Positions 45,055-53,736 of a DNA stretch of 64,000 nucleotides are shown piece by piece. Position 1 is the first letter of the stretch, and each line of letters begins with the position of its first letter. The stretch lies in the NCBI RefSeq assembly GCF_014395225.1, contig NZ_CP060723.1:2108001-2172000 (forward strand), read 5' to 3'. Below the pieces are notes generated by a model. The model did no database searches, was not told where the DNA came from, and saw only the letters and a program-made list of their open reading frames with translations. Position numbers and translations under genes: made by a program. The DNA is from Pedobacter roseus. GTDB lineage: Bacteria; Bacteroidota; Bacteroidia; Sphingobacteriales; Sphingobacteriaceae.

Positions 45055-47028
45055 CTAATTTGATTTTTTTAGTAAAAATTCAGTTTTCTGATTCTGAATG
45101 ATCTTGCTGTAAAATTCCTTTAAAAAAAGGTATTCGTCTGGTTGATAAATGGCATTATTAAACTGCAAAATCTGACTTACGGAAATGGTATTATCTTGTA
45201 AACCAGTTTGCAGCAAGTATTTTCCTCCGGCATTTGGCAAACCAATGGCCATATCTTTTGGTTTTTCCAACAGTTCGTAATTATCCGGCAATGTTACATT
45301 AATGATAATTCGCTCATCAGATGCGGCACCCAAATCAACGGGGTAAGTACGTTCGTTTAAGTTGAATGGGTTTTTCGAAATGGGGTTAATAAAAAACGGA
45401 CTGAAATAAAATTGTTTGTTGTTCGATCCATCATTAACCGTAAATTCAATTTCATATTTTTCTGTTAGCGCATTTTCAACGCTATCTAAGTTAGAAATGC
45501 TGTGCTCCAGTATTTTAATCCTGGTTAAACGCTCATCCAGCTTTTCTACATATTCATCAGGAGAGTTGTAGCGCGAAATATCCTTTCTTTTTGCATGAGC
45601 TGCATACCCCATACTATGCGTTAGCAGCGTTCCGACAATTTTCCCATCAGTAGTCATTTTACCGGTTAGGATATAATTTGTTGTAGATTTCTGACTTGCT
45701 TTTAAATCGATCCAGTACGAAGGTTTTTTCAGGTTAATTACCCTGCCCTGATCATTGATACACCTCAAGGGCAACAGGGCAAAGGGCAGGAGTGGTTCTG
45801 TAGCATCCAGTAAATAACTTTTATCGCCAATATTTACCTTGGCCACCAAGTAGTTAAAATCGCTCATTACAGGATAAAGTTTGTTAACGGTACCATTATC
45901 ACGTGTAGATAAAAGAACCGCTTCGGCATCGAGGTTAGCAGCAGAAAGTGCAGCAATTAAACTCAGGTTAACATCTGCCACATTGCCCGATCTGTTATCA
46001 AGTGCTTTTTTTATATTATCTTCTGAATATATTCCATAATAATTATTCCATTTGATCTGTTTTTTGATGTAATTATAAATGGCTTTGGCTTTTTCAAGGT
46101 CGTCGGTACTGCCCTTGGTAATGGATGGAAGAAGTTCTTTAAAAACATCTTTTCTTTTCATCTGGTCTCCCAGCGTTTTGTAATTAGAAAGTTCATAATC
46201 AATATCTTTCCAGGTTTTGGTATAGGAGGTTTTTCCACCATTGATATTTTGCATATCAGAAAGCTCAAAATAAATGGCTGATTTAAAATTACTTGGAGCC
46301 GTCATATTATCTTCCTCTATAAAAGCCGGGACATTTTTCATCAGGTAAGTCATCTTCGAGCAGTCGATTGCAACGCCTGATAAACGCAAACACTCTTTGC
46401 TTAGCTCCGATTTCTGATCGGTCAGTTTCTGAAAACCACGTAACGAAACATTGTAATTATAAATGCCGGGGATATAGGCTACATATTCACTGGATACTTT
46501 TGGGATATCACCCTGAAATTCCCACGTTTTATAATTGAAGAGGTTTGGCGATCTTAAAATATAACTGTACTCAATTATGGATCCTTCTTTCAGATTAGGA
46601 AGGGTAAATTTGGTCAGGCGGGTATATTTCGACCTGTTTTCTGTAAAAACAGCTTTTTTATCCATCACCGTTTCCACAAAGTTATTATCAGTGTAATTAA
46701 AGGTTGATGCTTTTAAATCGCTTATCGTTTCCTCACGGTTACTGTCTTTATAAGTTGGGATTACAATATTGGCTTCCTTAAAACCTTCTTTATTGTAAAT
46801 TTTGATTTTTACGTGGTGTTCAAAAATCAAAACCAGGCTATGGGTATTGTCGTCTAGCTGGATGGAAGCTGTTCCAAATTCTTTTAAAACGATAGCATTC
46901 GCATTGCTATCGATGGTTTTTCTGTCGAACTGGTAATCATCATGGGTAATGGCCCCATAGTTAAAGTTTTGAGCTTGAGCAGTTAATGAAAGAATTAATG
47001 CAAACAGTAAACTTAGCGTCTTATTCAT
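45055..47028 (-). CDS. DUF3857 domain protein with degenerate transglutaminase core
   Basis: This 657-residue exported protein starts at ATG 47028 (MNKTLSLLFALILSLTAQAQ). It has a DUF3857 N-domain (~40-210) and a transglutaminase-like region where the expected Cys is replaced by Val (RSGNVADVNLSLIAAL). The His position is Asn (FNYLVAKVN), while the Asp is kept (LLDATEP). Catalysis is therefore unlikely and it may be a binding partner of the intact paralogue encoded directly downstream. In-frame upstream Met codons give an implausible N-terminus. The gene is divergent from the exonuclease gene. Confidence 0.85.
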   Translation of the reverse strand: MNKTLSLLFALILSLTAQAQNFNYGAITHDDYQFDRKTIDSNANAIVLKEFGTASIQLDDNTHSLVLIFEHHVKIKIYNKEGFKEANIVIPTYKDSNREETISDLKASTFNYTDNNFVETVMDKKAVFTENRSKYTRLTKFTLPNLKEGSIIEYSYILRSPNLFNYKTWEFQGDIPKVSSEYVAYIPGIYNYNVSLRGFQKLTDQKSELSKECLRLSGVAIDCSKMTYLMKNVPAFIEEDNMTAPSNFKSAIYFELSDMQNINGGKTSYTKTWKDIDYELSNYKTLGDQMKRKDVFKELLPSITKGSTDDLEKAKAIYNYIKKQIKWNNYYGIYSEDNIKKALDNRSGNVADVNLSLIAALSAANLDAEAVLLSTRDNGTVNKLYPVMSDFNYLVAKVNIGDKSYLLDATEPLLPFALLPLRCINDQGRVINLKKPSYWIDLKASQKSTTNYILTGKMTTDGKIVGTLLTHSMGYAAHAKRKDISRYNSPDEYVEKLDERLTRIKILEHSISNLDSVENALTEKYEIEFTVNDGSNNKQFYFSPFFINPISKNPFNLNERTYPVDLGAASDERIIINVTLPDNYELLEKPKDMAIGLPNAGGKYLLQTGLQDNTISVSQILQFNNAIYQPDEYLFLKEFYSKIIQNQKTEFLLKKSN

Positions 47029-47212
47029 TTGAGCGTATATAAATTGGCGCAATTTAGTGCTAGAAACTAACATTCTGAAATAATTTGACAATTAAATTTA
47101 TAAATTAATAAAGGGGTTTTAGAGAACTAATGAAACCTTTTTAGCACTTTTGAAAAAAAGAATTTGACATTCCGATTCAAACCTAAATGTCGCCAATCTC
47201 ACATCTTACAAA

Positions 47213-48166
47213 ATGAAATTAAATTTAAAACGCCCTTTAGCCTTTTTCGACCTAGAAGCTACAGGGATAAATGTTGGAGCCGATAGAATAGTAGAAATTG
47301 CGATTTTAAAAGCCATGCCAGATGGCACTGAAATTGTTAAAACATGGCGTGTAAACCCCGAAATGCCAATTCCTTTGCAAACATCGTTAATACATGGTAT
47401 TTATGATGAAGACATTGCAAACGAGCCTACTTTTAAAGCCCTTGCTGTAGAAATAGCCGAATTTATAGGTGAAAGCGATCTGGCGGGATACAATTCGAAT
47501 AAATTTGATATTCCGATGCTTTTAGAAGAATTTTTGAGGGCTGAAGTTGATTTTGACATGAACAACCGCAAGTTTGTTGATGTGCAGAACATTTTCCACC
47601 AAATGGAACAACGTACTTTAAAAGCAGCCTATAAATTTTATTGCCAGGAAGACCTGATTAATGCACACGCTGCTGAAGCCGATGTAATTGCCACCTACAA
47701 GGTTTTACTTGGTCAATTGGAAATGTACAAAGATACCGAATTTGAGAGCAAACAAGGTGTGAAAAGCATTCCGGTGGTGAACGATGTGGATGCGCTGCAT
47801 ATTTTTACCAATATCAATAAACCGGTAGATTTTGCCGGGCGTTTGGTTTATAACGATAATGATGAGGTATGTTTTAATTTTGGTAAACACAAAGGTAAAA
47901 CCACCCAACAGGTATTCTCTGTAGAGCCTAGTTATTATGCCTGGATGAAAAATGGTGATTTCCCACTCTATACCAAGAAGAAACTCGATGAGGAATGGGC
48001 AAAGTTTAATGCTAAGAAGAACGAAAACAAGGCGCCAAAGCCGCAAAGCAATCCACCGGGAAATAAACCTGCCTATCAACCAAAACCACAGCCTAAACCA
48101 GAAAAACCTGCACAACCGATCAATAACGATATGTTAGAGCAGTTGAAAATGAAATTTGGTAAATAG
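47213..48166 (+). CDS. DnaQ-like 3'-5' exonuclease with C-terminal extension
   Basis: This 317-residue protein has a DEDDh exonuclease domain (1-165): FFDLEATGINVG with Asp and Glu of ExoI, GYNSNKFDIPML (ExoII) and HAAEADVIATY (ExoIII). Residues ~215-255 carry VCFNFGKHKGKTTQQVF, a small domain like the C-terminal region of exodeoxyribonuclease X-type proteins. The tail (~265-305) is Pro/Gln/Lys-rich and disordered before a short final helix. It degrades DNA ends or proofreads; it is not the replicative epsilon subunit. Monocistronic. Confidence 0.9.
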   Translation: MKLNLKRPLAFFDLEATGINVGADRIVEIAILKAMPDGTEIVKTWRVNPEMPIPLQTSLIHGIYDEDIANEPTFKALAVEIAEFIGESDLAGYNSNKFDIPMLLEEFLRAEVDFDMNNRKFVDVQNIFHQMEQRTLKAAYKFYCQEDLINAHAAEADVIATYKVLLGQLEMYKDTEFESKQGVKSIPVVNDVDALHIFTNINKPVDFAGRLVYNDNDEVCFNFGKHKGKTTQQVFSVEPSYYAWMKNGDFPLYTKKKLDEEWAKFNAKKNENKAPKPQSNPPGNKPAYQPKPQPKPEKPAQPINNDMLEQLKMKFGK

Positions 48167-48167
48167 G

Positions 48168-48235
48168 TTGGTTAATCGGTTAATTGTTTAAATCGGTTAA
48201 TTGATGTTGAACGCTATGCCCATTGCGCTAAATCT
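48168..48235. repeat. GGTTAATTG-type repeat, third copy
   Basis: The 23 bases 48178-48200 are identical to 12927-12949, and are followed by GAACGCTATGCCCATTGCGCTAA, similar to the block at 35507-35534. It starts right after the exonuclease stop codon. Confidence 0.65.
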
Positions 48236-48267
48236 TAAAAAACTAAACCCTGTGAGTAAGAATGATT

Positions 48268-48560
48268 AACCACAGATAAATATGATGAACACAGATAAAT
48301 AGGTTAATAATACACATAGAAATAATTGGGTTGCTTACCTGAATTGGTTTTCAAAAATCTGTGTTTAATAGTGTCCATCCGTGGTTAAAAAATATTTTGC
48401 AAGTAGGGATTATGAACCACAGATAAATAGGATGAACACAGATAAATAGGTTATAATATACATGGAAATAATTGGCTTGCTTACGGAATTAATTTTCAAA
48501 AAATCTGTGTTTATCAGTGTTCATCCGTGGTTAAAAAATATTTTGCAAGTAGGGATTATG
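48268..48560. repeat. Two tandem ~147-bp CCACAGAT units
   Basis: Each unit starts with AACCACAGATAAAT...GATGAACACAGATAAAT and ends with an inverted arm, ATCTGTGTTTA...GTCCATCCGTGGTTAA (units 48268-48414 and 48415-48560). The ~27 bp linker TTTTGCAAGTAGGGATTATG closes each unit. A third unit starting at 48561 carries the GxxExxY gene. Together with the repeat at 48168 this fills the 415-bp gap 48167-48581. Confidence 0.85.
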
Positions 48561-48581
48561 AACCACAGATAGTTGAGTTAA

Positions 48582-48953
48582 TTGGAAGAACTTAATTCTA
48601 TAACTGAGAAAATAATTGGTGCTGCATACGCGGTTTCAAATACGCTTGGTTCTGGTTTTCTGGAAAAGGTTTATGAAAACGCAATGTTTTTGGAAATATT
48701 AAAGTCTAATTTATCTGTGCTTAAACAGTATCCTTTAAATGTTTACTATGAAGATCAAATTGTTGGCGAGTATTTTGCAGATTTAATAGTCGAGGATCAA
48801 GTCATTGTTGAAATTAAAGCAATTAGAGAGCTGAATGAAATCCACCAAGCACAGCTTATGAACTATTTAGCAGCTTGCAATAAAAGATGTGGATTATTGA
48901 TAAATTTTGGAAAACCTAGAATAGAAATTAAAAGAATATTAAATGGCTTCTAG
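48582..48953 (+). CDS. GxxExxY protein (PD-(D/E)XK-like)
   Basis: This 123-residue protein is a full-length GxxExxY family member: ITEKIIGAAYAVSNTLGSGFLEKVYENA contains the GxxExxY signature (GFLEKVY). The PD-(D/E)XK-like core follows with GEYFADLIVEDQVIVEIKAI, where Asp, Glu and Lys are in nuclease positions. The biochemical role is unproven. The start is TTG 48582; an ATG in the repeat at 48559 meets a stop within four codons. The gene is enclosed by CCACAGAT arms (48561 left, 48971-49003 right), so it is probably part of the repeat element and not of the neighbouring operons. Confidence 0.88.
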   Translation: MEELNSITEKIIGAAYAVSNTLGSGFLEKVYENAMFLEILKSNLSVLKQYPLNVYYEDQIVGEYFADLIVEDQVIVEIKAIRELNEIHQAQLMNYLAACNKRCGLLINFGKPRIEIKRILNGF

Positions 48954-48970
48954 TCTTTTATAAAAAAAAA

Positions 48971-49003
48971 AATCTGTGTTTATCTGTGTCCATCTGTGGT
49001 TAA
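48971..49003. repeat. Right arm of the GxxExxY-bearing repeat unit
   Basis: AATCTGTGTTTATCTGTGTC followed by CATCTGTGGTTAA is the same inverted arm that ends both upstream short units. It lies 17 bp after the GxxExxY stop and 12 bp before the M1 peptidase ATG, so it overlaps that gene's leader. Confidence 0.8.
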
Positions 49004-49014
49004 AGAAAATATAA

Positions 49015-50874
49015 ATGAAATCTATTAAAATATTAAGTCTGTTGTTGTTCAGTGCGGTTTATGCCAGTGCGCAAACAACCCTGCCGATAGCGCCTGAGTT
49101 TCAGAAAACCTATCAAAAGGAGACCAGGAATGCAAACGGAAAACCTGGCAAAAACTATTGGCAAAATACTTCAAAATATGATCTGAATGTGGATTTTAAT
49201 CCTACCAGCAGGTTGTTAAAAGGTAAGGTACAGGTAACTTATACCAACAATAGTCCTGATACTTTGAAGGAAATTTGGTTTAAACTTTATCCAAACCTAT
49301 ATAAAAAGGGTACGCCGAGAAAATCAAAATTCGCAGAATCTGATTTGGGTGATGGTGTAGCGATCGAAAAGATGGCCGCAAATGGAAAACCGGTTACAGA
49401 TTTTAAAATTGACGGCACCAATATGACAGTAAACGTTCCTGCTGTTTTGCCTGGTAAAACGATCAGCTTTTTAATTGATTATAGTTATACTTTAAATAAA
49501 GGCTCGCACATGCGTACTGGTCAGGTAGATGAAGGTTCGCATTTTGTAGCTTATTTCTTCCCGCGCATTGCCGTATACGATGATGTTGATGGCTGGAATA
49601 AATATCCTTACACCGGTGCAGAAGAGTTTTATAACGATTTCGATCAGTTTAATGCATCCATTACGGTACCCGGCGGGTATGGTGTTTGGGCGACCGGCGA
49701 TCTGAAAAATCCTTCGGAAGTTTTTCAGAAGGATGTTGTTTCCAGAATGTTATCTGCTGAAAAAAACGATGCCGTTATTGATGTAATTACGGATAAAGAT
49801 CTGGCTGATAAAAAAGTAACACAACCAAATGCTTTTAATACATTTAAGTTTGAAGCCAAAAATGTCACCGATTTTGTATTTGCCCTGAGCGATCATTACC
49901 TGTGGAAATCGAGCAGTTTGGTTGTAGATCCTAAAACGAAAAGAAGAACCCGTGTGGATGCCGTTTTTAATCCAAAACATAAAGATTATTATGAGGTAAT
50001 TGATTTTGCCCGTAAAACAGTAGAAGCAATGAGTTATACTTTCCCGAAATGGCCTTATCCATATAACCACGAAACCATTTTTGATGGCTTAGACCAGATG
50101 GAATACCCGATGATGGTGAACGATAATCCCGTTGATAACCGCACAGACGCCATAACCTTAACCGATCACGAAATTTTCCATACCATGTTTCCATTCTATA
50201 TGGGTATAAACGAAACCAAATATGGCTGGATGGATGAGGGCTGGGCGACAATAGGCGAGTGGTTAATTTCTCCAATCATTGATCCGACCATCGTGGATGA
50301 ATATGGTGTTCAGCCTACGGCTTCTTCTTCAGGGGGAAAAGACGATACCCCAATTATGACGCTAACACCAGATTTAAAAGGATCGGGTTCTTTTACCAAC
50401 TCTTATCCCAAACCTGGATTAGCTTACCTTTTTGTAAAAGATTACTTGGGTGATGAGTTATTTACCAAATCTTTACATACTTATATCAAAAACTGGAATG
50501 GTAAACACCCTATGCCTTACGATTTCTTTAACAGTATAAATGACGGTAGTGGCAAAAATTTAAACTGGTTCTGGAAAGCCTGGTTTTTTGAAGGTGGCGT
50601 AACAGATATGGCGATAAAAGCTGTGGATAAAACTTCAGGTGGTTATACCGTTACTGTTGAAAATAAGAGCATTAAGCCTTTGCCTATCGATTTAACCTTG
50701 ACTTTTGAGGATGGTTCAGTTGAAAAAAACCATAGCACCATTGGTGTATGGGAAAAAGGGAATCAACAGGTGAAAATTGAGTTGAAAACGAATAAAAAAC
50801 TTTCCAAAGTGGTGATGGGAAATCCACATACTCCTGATAAAGTGAAAAGTGATAATAGTTTTTCTGTGAATTAG
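49015..50874 (+). CDS. M1 family zinc metallopeptidase, exported
   Basis: This 619-residue protein has a signal peptide (ends near YASAQ, residue 20). The M1 aminopeptidase fold is shown by the N-terminal beta-domain, the zinc motif HEIFH (His385, Glu386, His389) and the third ligand in WMDEGWATIGEW. The usual GxMEN exopeptidase motif appears modified to LDQMEYPMM, as in several Bacteroidota homologues. It likely trims peptides in the periplasm or outside. Its leader is made of the repeat arm that ends at 49003, so its promoter may have been altered by the repeat. Confidence 0.9.
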   Translation: MKSIKILSLLLFSAVYASAQTTLPIAPEFQKTYQKETRNANGKPGKNYWQNTSKYDLNVDFNPTSRLLKGKVQVTYTNNSPDTLKEIWFKLYPNLYKKGTPRKSKFAESDLGDGVAIEKMAANGKPVTDFKIDGTNMTVNVPAVLPGKTISFLIDYSYTLNKGSHMRTGQVDEGSHFVAYFFPRIAVYDDVDGWNKYPYTGAEEFYNDFDQFNASITVPGGYGVWATGDLKNPSEVFQKDVVSRMLSAEKNDAVIDVITDKDLADKKVTQPNAFNTFKFEAKNVTDFVFALSDHYLWKSSSLVVDPKTKRRTRVDAVFNPKHKDYYEVIDFARKTVEAMSYTFPKWPYPYNHETIFDGLDQMEYPMMVNDNPVDNRTDAITLTDHEIFHTMFPFYMGINETKYGWMDEGWATIGEWLISPIIDPTIVDEYGVQPTASSSGGKDDTPIMTLTPDLKGSGSFTNSYPKPGLAYLFVKDYLGDELFTKSLHTYIKNWNGKHPMPYDFFNSINDGSGKNLNWFWKAWFFEGGVTDMAIKAVDKTSGGYTVTVENKSIKPLPIDLTLTFEDGSVEKNHSTIGVWEKGNQQVKIELKTNKKLSKVVMGNPHTPDKVKSDNSFSVN

Positions 50875-50903
50875 AATTGAAAGGCTATATTAGCTTTAAA
50901 AGA

Positions 50904-50938
50904 AAAAATGGGTTAGGTTTTAACTTAAGCCATTTTTT
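50904..50938 (+). terminator. Probable terminator of the M1 peptidase gene
   Basis: AAAAAATGGGTTA and TTAAGCCATTTTTT form an imperfect stem (one mismatch) with a short loop and a T-run, ~30 bp after the stop codon. Confidence 0.55.
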
Positions 50939-50980
50939 ATAGTAAATAAATTTAAATAATATGTTTTTGGCTCCTAATTT

Positions 50981-51093
50981 CGTCATTGCGAACTGAAGAA
51001 GGGGGCTTGTGTAGGGAGTGAAGCAATCTTTTTTGATAACAAAGACATGATGGATTGCTTCGGCTCGCTCATTTCCAGCCTCGCAATGACGAG
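50981..51093. repeat. Intergenic inverted repeat (CGTCATTGCGA / GAAGCAATC type)
   Basis: Perfect 11-bp ends CGTCATTGCGA (50981) and TCGCAATGACG (51081-51091) enclose GAAGCAATCTTTTTT and GGATTGCTTCG, which also pair. The same family is seen at 21464-21547. Confidence 0.7.
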
Positions 51094-51141
51094 ATGTTCT
51101 ATAATGAATTGATATTCAGTCGAAAAAATAGAAAATTCAGT

Positions 51142-51750
51142 TTAAATAAATAAGTTTTCGCCTGCTGCTACTATATTTTCTTTATTAATAAGGTTTAAGT
51201 TAGGTACATGCCCCAGGCTTTTTACTTTGCCATATTGTTGAATATACCTTTCGGTCTCTTGATTTTCATCTCCGTTAAAAACGATTCCCTTCACGGGAAT
51301 TTCATACTGTTTAAGCAAATGGAGTGATAAAAGGGTGTGATTAATGCTGCCAAGATAATTTTGAGAGACCAATATTACTTCTGCATTTAATTTTTTAATC
51401 AGGTCAATAATCAGTTCGTTTTCATTTAGCGGAACCATTAATCCACCGGCACCTTCTATAATTAAATGATTATCAGTTGCAGGAGTGTTTATTTTTTGAA
51501 GATCAATCTCTATTCCATCAAGCCTGGCCGATAAATGTGGTGATAGCGGCTGTGTTAACCGATAGCTTTCCGGGTGTATGATTGTTTTTTCGTTACTGAT
51601 TAAACTTTTGATTGTAATGCTATCGCTGGTATCTAAATCTCCAGATTGTATCGGTTTCCAATAATCAGCTTTTAATTTCTCAGTCAGGATGGCGCTGATT
51701 AAAGTTTTCCCTATACCTGTTCCTATTCCTGTTATAAAATACGTTGCCAT
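51142..51750 (-). CDS. bioD: Dethiobiotin synthase
   Basis: This 202-residue enzyme makes dethiobiotin from DAPA, CO2 and ATP. The P-loop is FITGIGTGIGKTLISAIL at the N-terminus, followed by KPIQSGD, and IIEGAGGLMVPLNENELIIDLI with the catalytic Glu. Its length is slightly below the E. coli enzyme. The ATG directly follows the bioF stop, so bioF and bioD form an operon on the minus strand. bioA is at 20.1 kb and bioB is not in the window. Confidence 0.93.
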   Translation of the reverse strand: MATYFITGIGTGIGKTLISAILTEKLKADYWKPIQSGDLDTSDSITIKSLISNEKTIIHPESYRLTQPLSPHLSARLDGIEIDLQKINTPATDNHLIIEGAGGLMVPLNENELIIDLIKKLNAEVILVSQNYLGSINHTLLSLHLLKQYEIPVKGIVFNGDENQETERYIQQYGKVKSLGHVPNLNLINKENIVAAGENLFI

Positions 51751-52872
51751 TTAATTTAATTCTTTAAGGTGCTTAACCAACGAAATAATTTCATTGTCGG
51801 TATTGAACGTGTGCAGACAAATCCTCAGCCTCTCTTTGCCTAAAGCTACAGTTGGACTTAATATTGCCCTAACATCAAAACCTTTACTTTGTAATGTAGT
51901 TGCGGCCTGTTTGGTGGTTTCATTTGAAGAAAAAATTACGCCCTGAATGGCGCTTTCGCTATCGAGCGCGTTGATATTTTGTTCTTTTAATACTTTTCTG
52001 AACAGGCTAATTTTTTGATGAATGAGCTGGTGATCTATGTTATTCAAAAACTGGTAAGCTGATTTAATGGCTACAATATTATGAATTGGCGATGCTGTAG
52101 TATAAATGAAAGATCTTGCAAAATTGATCAGGTAATGACGCAGGCTTTTACTGCCCAATATAATGGCGCCATGTACGCCCATCGCCTTGCCGAATGTAAC
52201 AATACGTGCGAATACCTTTTCCCTTAGGTTTAACTGGTTGACTAATCCTTGCCCTTTGTCGCCAAAAACGCCTGTGGCATGTGCCTCATCCACGATTAGA
52301 CTGGCCTGGTACTGTTCGCAAAGGTTTGCTATTTCGATCAGCGGGGCAATATCGCCATCCATAGAATAAACACTTTCTACCACCACGAAAATGTTTCCTT
52401 TTGCCAGTTGAAGCTTTGTTTCGAGGTCGTTAGTGTTGTTATGAAGAAATTTGTAGCGGGTGGCATGGCTTAAGCGACAGCCGTCTATAATACTGGCATG
52501 AATCAGCTCATCGGTAATAATGGTATCGCCACGTTGCGGAACGCTCGACAGCAAGCCTATATTTGCATCATAACCGGAGTTGAAAATCAAACCACTCTCG
52601 GCCAGGTGAAAATCAGCAATAAACTGTTCGGTTTCTTCAGTATATGCGGTATTGCCGCTGAGCAACCTCGAACCTCCTGCACCATTTAAATAATGAGGAA
52701 TCTTTGCTATATGATCTTCGATCAGTTTTTTTAGCCCGGCTGATCTGGCAAAACCTAAATAATCATTTGAACAAAAATCAACAGGAGGGATGCTGGTTGA
52801 TAAATTCCTGATGGAAAGGTTTTCCTTCCGCTCCTGAAGTTTGCCGTTAAGAAACTGTTCCATTTTGCTCAT
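51751..52872 (-). CDS. bioF: 8-amino-7-oxononanoate synthase
   Basis: This 373-residue PLP enzyme condenses pimeloyl-thioester with alanine to give KAPA. Family marks are VDFCSNDYLGFARS, GAGGSRLLSGNT, SGYDANIGLLSSV, VVESVYSMDGDIAPL, VDEAHATGVFG and the PLP lysine in IVTFGKAMGVHGA. It is the first gene of the bioFD operon and runs straight into bioD (no gap). A second Met three codons in is an alternative start. Divergent from the methyltransferase gene. Confidence 0.93.
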   Translation of the reverse strand: MSKMEQFLNGKLQERKENLSIRNLSTSIPPVDFCSNDYLGFARSAGLKKLIEDHIAKIPHYLNGAGGSRLLSGNTAYTEETEQFIADFHLAESGLIFNSGYDANIGLLSSVPQRGDTIITDELIHASIIDGCRLSHATRYKFLHNNTNDLETKLQLAKGNIFVVVESVYSMDGDIAPLIEIANLCEQYQASLIVDEAHATGVFGDKGQGLVNQLNLREKVFARIVTFGKAMGVHGAIILGSKSLRHYLINFARSFIYTTASPIHNIVAIKSAYQFLNNIDHQLIHQKISLFRKVLKEQNINALDSESAIQGVIFSSNETTKQAATTLQSKGFDVRAILSPTVALGKERLRICLHTFNTDNEIISLVKHLKELN

Positions 52873-52974
52873 CGGTCAAAAGTAAATAAAGAGATAGCAT
52901 AAAATATAAATCTTTCAAAAAAAATGACACAAATCGTTTACAGTTCGTAAAGGTCATATCTGGTTTAGAATTGA

Positions 52975-52982
52975 TAAATTTG
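52975..52982 (+). promoter_or_regulatory. -7 element TAAATTTG just before the methyltransferase gene
   Basis: TAAATTTG ends 7 bp before the ATG at 52990, so transcription from it would start at or near the start codon, giving a very short leader or leaderless mRNA. The -33 element is weak. Confidence 0.4.
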
Positions 52983-52989
52983 TACTGTT

Positions 52990-53724
52990 ATGCGTGAAAA
53001 TAAATATGATGACAGCGAGTTTTTTAAACAGTATAGTTTAATGAACCGCTCGGTAAATGGTTTGGAAGGGGCAGGAGAATGGCATATCCTCAGAAGCCTT
53101 TTTCCTGATTTTGAAAACAAAATTGTGCTGGATTTGGGTTGTGGCTTTGGCTGGCATGCTAAATATGCAGCTGATCATGGCGCAAAATCAGTTGTAGCGA
53201 TCGATTTATCTGAAAATATGCTAAAAAAGGCAATTGAGATCAATTCCTCGCCAAAAATAGATTATCAGTTGTGTGCAATAGAAGATTTTAATTTTAAAGA
53301 GGAGGCCTATGATATTGTAATTAGTTCGCTTTCTTTTCATTACTTAACCTCATTTGAGGAAATATCTTGCCAAATAAATAAAAGTCTTGTAAAAGGTGGA
53401 GTTTTTATTTTTTCTGTTGAACACCCCATATTTACCGCTCAAGGCAAACAGGATTGGAGTTATGATACAGAGGGAAAACCGATGCACTGGCCGCTTGATG
53501 ATTATTTTATGGAAGGTAAACGTACTGCCAATTTTTTGGGAGCAGATGTGGTGAAATATCACAGAACATTAACCTCATATATAAGCAGTTTACTTAATAA
53601 CGGTTTTGAAATCAAAGCCCTGGTAGAACCAACACCTAGTGAATTGAGCTTATTGGAAATCCCTGAAATGAAAAATGAACTGAGGCGCCCCATGTTTTTG
53701 ATCATCTCTGCACTTAAAAAATAA
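52990..53724 (+). CDS. Class I SAM-dependent methyltransferase
   Basis: This 244-residue protein has the Rossmann motifs of class I methyltransferases: motif I VLDLGCGFGWHAKYAADHGA, motif II acidic VVAIDLSENML, and motif IV DIVISSLSFHYL. The C-terminal half matches UbiE/Coq5-like small-molecule methyltransferases (VEHPIFTAQGKQDW). The substrate is unknown. It stands alone between bioF (divergent) and a bidirectional terminator. Confidence 0.9.
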   Translation: MRENKYDDSEFFKQYSLMNRSVNGLEGAGEWHILRSLFPDFENKIVLDLGCGFGWHAKYAADHGAKSVVAIDLSENMLKKAIEINSSPKIDYQLCAIEDFNFKEEAYDIVISSLSFHYLTSFEEISCQINKSLVKGGVFIFSVEHPIFTAQGKQDWSYDTEGKPMHWPLDDYFMEGKRTANFLGADVVKYHRTLTSYISSLLNNGFEIKALVEPTPSELSLLEIPEMKNELRRPMFLIISALKK

Positions 53725-53736
53725 TCGTTTGAGCAA

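Noticed and set aside
48268..48560. Possible CRISPR-like array
   Set aside because: Only two tandem units plus a diverged third, of ~147 bp, with inverted arms and no short constant repeats or unique spacers; no cas genes nearby.
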